Shown here: positions 5,937 to 8,912 of the stretch, piece by piece | Numbering within the stretch: the stretch's first letter is position 1 | Layout: the number at the start of each line of letters is the position of its first letter | NCBI GenBank assembly: GCA_964449175.1 | Contig: CAYUYH010000111.1 | Location: 1-8,912, forward strand | DNA length: 8,912 nucleotides | Origin: CAYUYH01 sp964449175 | GTDB taxonomy: Bacteria > Planctomycetota > Phycisphaerae > SM23-33 | Direction of reading: 5' to 3' | Made by a program: the position numbers and the translations under genes | The notes under the pieces: model-generated | What the model saw: only the letters and a program-made list of their open reading frames with translations | Told to the model about the DNA's origin: nothing | Databases searched by the model: none

Positions 5937-8483
5937 TCATCGTTGCCACAAAACGGGATTGACTTCCAGGGGCACGGCAACGTCGTCATAGTGCGGGATC
6001 ACTCGCGCCGTATAGTCCGAAGTCGAACGGGTCGCGGGAACGGACGCCGTGTAGAGGTAACCATTGGCCGCGCCTGCAATTGGCCGGACGCGCTTCATTG
6101 CCAATCTAATCGCATGCCCGTCATTGGCTGCATCGGCGTAGAGCTCCACTCGCACGGCGTCAGGGGCCACCTCGCCGAGATAGACCTGGACCTCGAATGC
6201 GTGCTGATCGCCCTTAGTCTCGGCCTTCACTTCCCCAAAGCGCAACGTCGGCCATTGCCCCTCCAGGGCGTGCCGCCAAGCGACCATCCGCTTGGCGACG
6301 GCGCCTTTGGCGGCCTGACGCGCGCGGAAGGCTGCGGCAGCCGGCAGATAGTGCTGCTCCGTGTACTGGCGCACCGCGCGGTTGGCGGAGAAAAGGGGCG
6401 TCAGTCGCGCCATACTCTCTCGCATCCGGGCCACCCAGGCGATCGGGATGCCTTTCTCGTCGCGCGCATAAAACTCGGGGATCACCTCGTGCTCGAGCCG
6501 CTCGTACAGCGCTTCGGCTTCGGCGGCGTCCCAGGCCGGATCGTCGCCATGTTCCAGCCCGTCTCCCAATGCCCAACCCACGTCGGGGGTGTATGCTTCC
6601 GCCCACCAGCCGTCCAACTCCGAAAGATTGATGCCTCCATTGACCAGCACCTTCATGCCGCTGGTTCCACTGGCCTCCCAGGGCCGCCGCGGCGGGTTGA
6701 TCCAGACGTCCACCCCCTGCACCAGGTGCTCGGTCAAGAGCATGTCGTAGTCGCTGAGGAAGATCACATGTTGGCGAGCGTCGCCGCGCCAGATGAACTG
6801 CATCCACTGCCATATCAGCTCCTGCCCCGCCTGGTCCGCGGGATGGGCCTTGCCGGCAAGGATGAGCTGCACGGGACGCTGGGGATCGGTCAGCAGGCGA
6901 AGCAGCCGCTGGGGGTCATGCAGCAGCATGTTCGGTCGCTTGTAGGTCGCGAACCGCCGCGCAAAGCCCAATGTCAAGGCATTGGGATCAAACAGATGTT
7001 TCGCCCCGTCCACCGCCTCGGCCGGCGCGCCCGAGGCGGCCAGTTGCCCGGCCAATCGCTCGCGGGCGTATTCAACAAGGGACTTGCTGGCGGCGGTGCG
7101 GAATTGCCAGAGCCTGGCGTCTGGGACGCGGCGAATGTCCTGTTCGAGTGTGTCGGTTGTTCGCAACCAGCGGCCTTTCCCACAGGCCTCTGTCCAAAGG
7201 TCGTCGGCCGCCGCCGAGTCCCAGCTCGGCGTGTGGACTCCATTGGTGACGTGTCCCACGGGCACTTCGTCCGCGGGCCAGCGCGGAAAAAGCGGCTCAA
7301 AGAGGCGCCGGCTGACGCTCCCGTGCAAGCGACTGACGCCATTGACCGCCCCGGCCCCGCGGATCGCCAGATACGCCATGTTGAAAGGCTCTGATGAGTC
7401 CTGTGGGTTCCCCCGGCCCAGGGCCAGCAAATCGTGGACTGTAATGCCAAGGTCTTCTTGGGCATATCGACCGAGATACTGCTCAATCAAGTGCGGGGGA
7501 AAGCGGTCGAAACCAGCGGCCACCGCCGTGTGGGTGGTGAACAGGTTGCCCGCCCTGGTCGCGGCAAGTGCGACATCGAAGGGCTGCCCGGCCTGGTGCA
7601 TGAACGATCGGGCGCGTTCCAAGACGGCGAAGGCCGCATGCCCTTCATTCAGGTGGCACACTTCCGGATGGATGCCCAGGGCCTCAAGCAGCCGCCATCC
7701 GCCGATGCCGAGTACCAACTCCTGCTGAAGGCGCAACTCCGGGCCGCCGCCGTACAATTCGCTGGTGATGCCGCGATGGGCGGGGAAGTTCGCCGCGTCA
7801 TTGCTGTCCAGCAGGTATAGTTTCACACGGCCGACCTGGACCTGCCAGGCGCGCAACCAGACCGAATTCCCAGGCAACGCGATCTCCAGGCGCAACCACT
7901 CCCCGTTCGCTTTGCGCAACGGGGTGATCGGCAATTGCCCAGGGTCGTTGTACGGGTAGAGAGCCTGCTGCGCGCCGTCCTTGTCGATCACCTGGCGGAA
8001 ATAGCCTTGCTGGTAGAGCAGCCCCACTCCCGCCACGGGCACGCCCAGATCGCTGGAGGCCTTGAGCTGATCGCCGGCCACATTGCCAAGCCCGCCTGAG
8101 TAGATCGGAAGCGCTTCGCTCAACATGAACTCCATGCTGAAATATGCGATACACGTCAGCGGAGCCCCCGCGTGACTCTGCTGGAACCACGCGGGCGCCT
8201 CGGCCGCGCGCCGCTTGGCTTGTACGAGGTCATCGACTTGCTTGCGAAAGGCTGGATCGGCCAGCACGCGCTCGAGCTGCTCCCGCGAAATCGTCTCCAG
8301 GGCAACACACGGGTTATGAGTCAGTTCCCACAGCGCCGGATCAAGCTTCCGCCACAGCTCGTCGGCAGCATGATTCCATGACCATCGCATGTCCAGGGCA
8401 AGCTCCGCCAGGGAATCAAAGCCCTCGACGCCGGCGTGCGAGAAACCGTAGGTCTGATTAACGTTCAACTTGTTCATCTTCAT
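5937..8483 (-). CDS. glgP: Alpha-glucan (glycogen) phosphorylase, GT35, DUF3417 type
   Basis: An 848-residue cytoplasmic enzyme releasing glucose-1-phosphate from alpha-1,4-glucan with phosphate and pyridoxal phosphate. The N-terminal part (about 20-105: MRWSWNHAADELWRKLDPALW, then LTHNPCVAL) is the DUF3417 region of the short bacterial/archaeal phosphorylases. Then come PIYSGGLGNVAGDQLKASSD (126-145), HLNEGHAAF (277-285), TTHTAVAAGFDRFP (316-329), GHVTNGVHTPSW (410-421), RRFATYKRPNMLL (509-521), ILAGKAHPAD (541-550), and EASGTSGMKVLVNGG (603-617) in which Lys611 is the expected pyridoxal-phosphate lysine. The C-terminal beta-rich part (about 750-848) ending VIPHYDDVAVPLEVNPVLW is usual for this subtype. 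Length is normal and no motif is broken. ATG 8483 was chosen for its GAGG at 8492-8495, eight bases upstream; ATG 8477 is a second possibility, and the frame upstream covers the ATPase end. Second gene of the visible minus-strand operon. Confidence 0.95.
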   Translation of the reverse strand: MKMNKLNVNQTYGFSHAGVEGFDSLAELALDMRWSWNHAADELWRKLDPALWELTHNPCVALETISREQLERVLADPAFRKQVDDLVQAKRRAAEAPAWFQQSHAGAPLTCIAYFSMEFMLSEALPIYSGGLGNVAGDQLKASSDLGVPVAGVGLLYQQGYFRQVIDKDGAQQALYPYNDPGQLPITPLRKANGEWLRLEIALPGNSVWLRAWQVQVGRVKLYLLDSNDAANFPAHRGITSELYGGGPELRLQQELVLGIGGWRLLEALGIHPEVCHLNEGHAAFAVLERARSFMHQAGQPFDVALAATRAGNLFTTHTAVAAGFDRFPPHLIEQYLGRYAQEDLGITVHDLLALGRGNPQDSSEPFNMAYLAIRGAGAVNGVSRLHGSVSRRLFEPLFPRWPADEVPVGHVTNGVHTPSWDSAAADDLWTEACGKGRWLRTTDTLEQDIRRVPDARLWQFRTAASKSLVEYARERLAGQLAASGAPAEAVDGAKHLFDPNALTLGFARRFATYKRPNMLLHDPQRLLRLLTDPQRPVQLILAGKAHPADQAGQELIWQWMQFIWRGDARQHVIFLSDYDMLLTEHLVQGVDVWINPPRRPWEASGTSGMKVLVNGGINLSELDGWWAEAYTPDVGWALGDGLEHGDDPAWDAAEAEALYERLEHEVIPEFYARDEKGIPIAWVARMRESMARLTPLFSANRAVRQYTEQHYLPAAAAFRARQAAKGAVAKRMVAWRHALEGQWPTLRFGEVKAETKGDQHAFEVQVYLGEVAPDAVRVELYADAANDGHAIRLAMKRVRPIAGAANGYLYTASVPATRSTSDYTARVIPHYDDVAVPLEVNPVLWQR

Positions 8484-8496
8484 CCATGCGACCTCG

Positions 8497-8912
8497 CTAC
8501 TTGTCGTGTTCAGAGGCCCGTGTGGCGATCCGCGATGTCGCATCGACGCGTTTTCCGGCCAACAGGGGCGCGGCAGTCGGGTCAAACACCCGATACGCGA
8601 GCAGTTTCACGCGGTCGTTCACGAGGAACCAGGCCAGGGCATAGCCCCACACGCCCAGTGCCCAACCCCAGCCGAGGGGTGTCATGAACAGTCCATAGAC
8701 CGCGATCAGCGTCGCCACGATCTGCGTGCCGAGCACGGCCACCCATAAGATCAGCGCAGGACGATGAGACCAGAACGGGCCGCGCGTGCGCGTCAGGAAA
8801 ATCGTCAGATGTCCCGCGATGGACAGCTTCAAGTACATCAGCGTCTGGATGTGCGCACGGTCGAGATGAAAGACGCGCTCACCGAGATAGAACAAGCCAA
8901 AGGCGGAAACAA
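8497..8912 (-). CDS. Plasma-membrane P-type cation/proton-transporting ATPase, C-terminal end (5' part outside window)
   Basis: An open frame entering from the right edge and ending at TAG 8499-8497, giving the last 137 residues. It contains VFHLDRAHIQTLMYLKLSIA and LTIFLTRTRGPFW, followed by hydrophobic segments (about ALILWVAVLGTQIVATLIAV and GWALGVWGYALAWFLV), then NDRVKLLAYRVFD. This matches the last membrane helices (M7-M10 region) of the fungal/plant-type PMA proton-ATPase family (type IIIA), also found in bacteria. The catalytic DKTG domain would lie outside the window. The short hydrophilic tail is rich in Arg/Thr/Ala. The stop lies 13 nt before the glgP start, so the two are probably co-transcribed. 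The TTG at 8895 is an internal codon, not a start, since the same frame and similarity continue upstream. Confidence 0.85.
   Translation of the reverse strand, partial: VSAFGLFYLGERVFHLDRAHIQTLMYLKLSIAGHLTIFLTRTRGPFWSHRPALILWVAVLGTQIVATLIAVYGLFMTPLGWGWALGVWGYALAWFLVNDRVKLLAYRVFDPTAAPLLAGKRVDATSRIATRASEHDK

Noticed and set aside
5863..5949. N-terminal extension of the HAD protein by 29 codons
   Set aside because: Low-complexity hydrophilic sequence overlapping the glgP end; the ATG at 5862 has a proper GGAG and begins just before motif I.
5856..7394. Long plus-strand open frame (512 codons) opposite glgP
   Set aside because: It lies antisense to conserved phosphorylase coding sequence; its protein has no recognisable motif and such long antisense frames are common in GC-rich genes.
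8484..8585. N-terminal extension of the phosphorylase by 34 codons
   Set aside because: It would overlap the ATPase coding end, while ATG 8483 has a good ribosome-binding site and gives the usual N-terminus.
1..8912. CRISPR array, insertion sequence, attachment site, tRNA or defence genes
   Set aside because: Looked for on both strands; no regularly spaced repeats, terminal inverted repeats, transposase motifs or tRNA-like structures were seen.

Overview
The window is about 8.9 kb of GC-rich DNA from what looks like a diderm (Gram-negative type) bacterium. The evidence is a set of type II secretion / type IV pilus-like inner-membrane genes plus a lipoprotein with a clear lipobox. No rRNA, tRNA or phylogenetic marker is present. 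The gene style (proline/alanine-rich Gsp proteins, GTG starts, a secretion cluster in the order K-C-L-M-TPR) reminds me of Planctomycetota, but that is an impression rather than a result.

Left half, plus strand (1-3695): a tightly packed operon. It holds the C-terminal part of a GspK-like minor pseudopilin, a short GspC/PilP-like protein, a GspL-like protein (cytoplasmic actin-like part, one membrane helix, periplasmic part), a GspM/PilO-like protein and a TPR lipoprotein. The K/C gap is 7 nt, C/L and L/M overlap as GTGA and ATGA, and M/TPR are 4 nt apart, so the genes are probably translated in a coupled way. Together they would form the inner-membrane platform and pseudopilus tip of a secretion machine. 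The TPR lipoprotein could be a pilotin-like factor for a secretin that lies outside the window.

Right half, minus strand (8912 down to 4029): a carbon-storage and energy operon. In order of transcription it holds the C-terminal end of a plasma-membrane P-type (proton) ATPase, a DUF3417-type alpha-glucan (glycogen) phosphorylase, a HAD-superfamily protein with non-standard motifs, and acetate kinase. The phosphorylase releases glucose-1-phosphate from storage glucan, and acetate kinase makes ATP from acetyl phosphate.

Between the two convergent operons (3696-4028) lies the most interesting part. The minus strand directly after ackA carries a decayed N-terminal fragment of phosphoglucomutase (pgm), the enzyme that would link glucose-1-phosphate to central metabolism. 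The fragment has an intact ribosome-binding site but ACG where the start codon should be, an internal deletion of roughly 40 codons that shifts the frame, and no 3' part. A strong two-part hairpin at 3725-3755 lies between the remnant and the end of the secretion operon. I found no CRISPR array, insertion sequence, tRNA or complete novel system.
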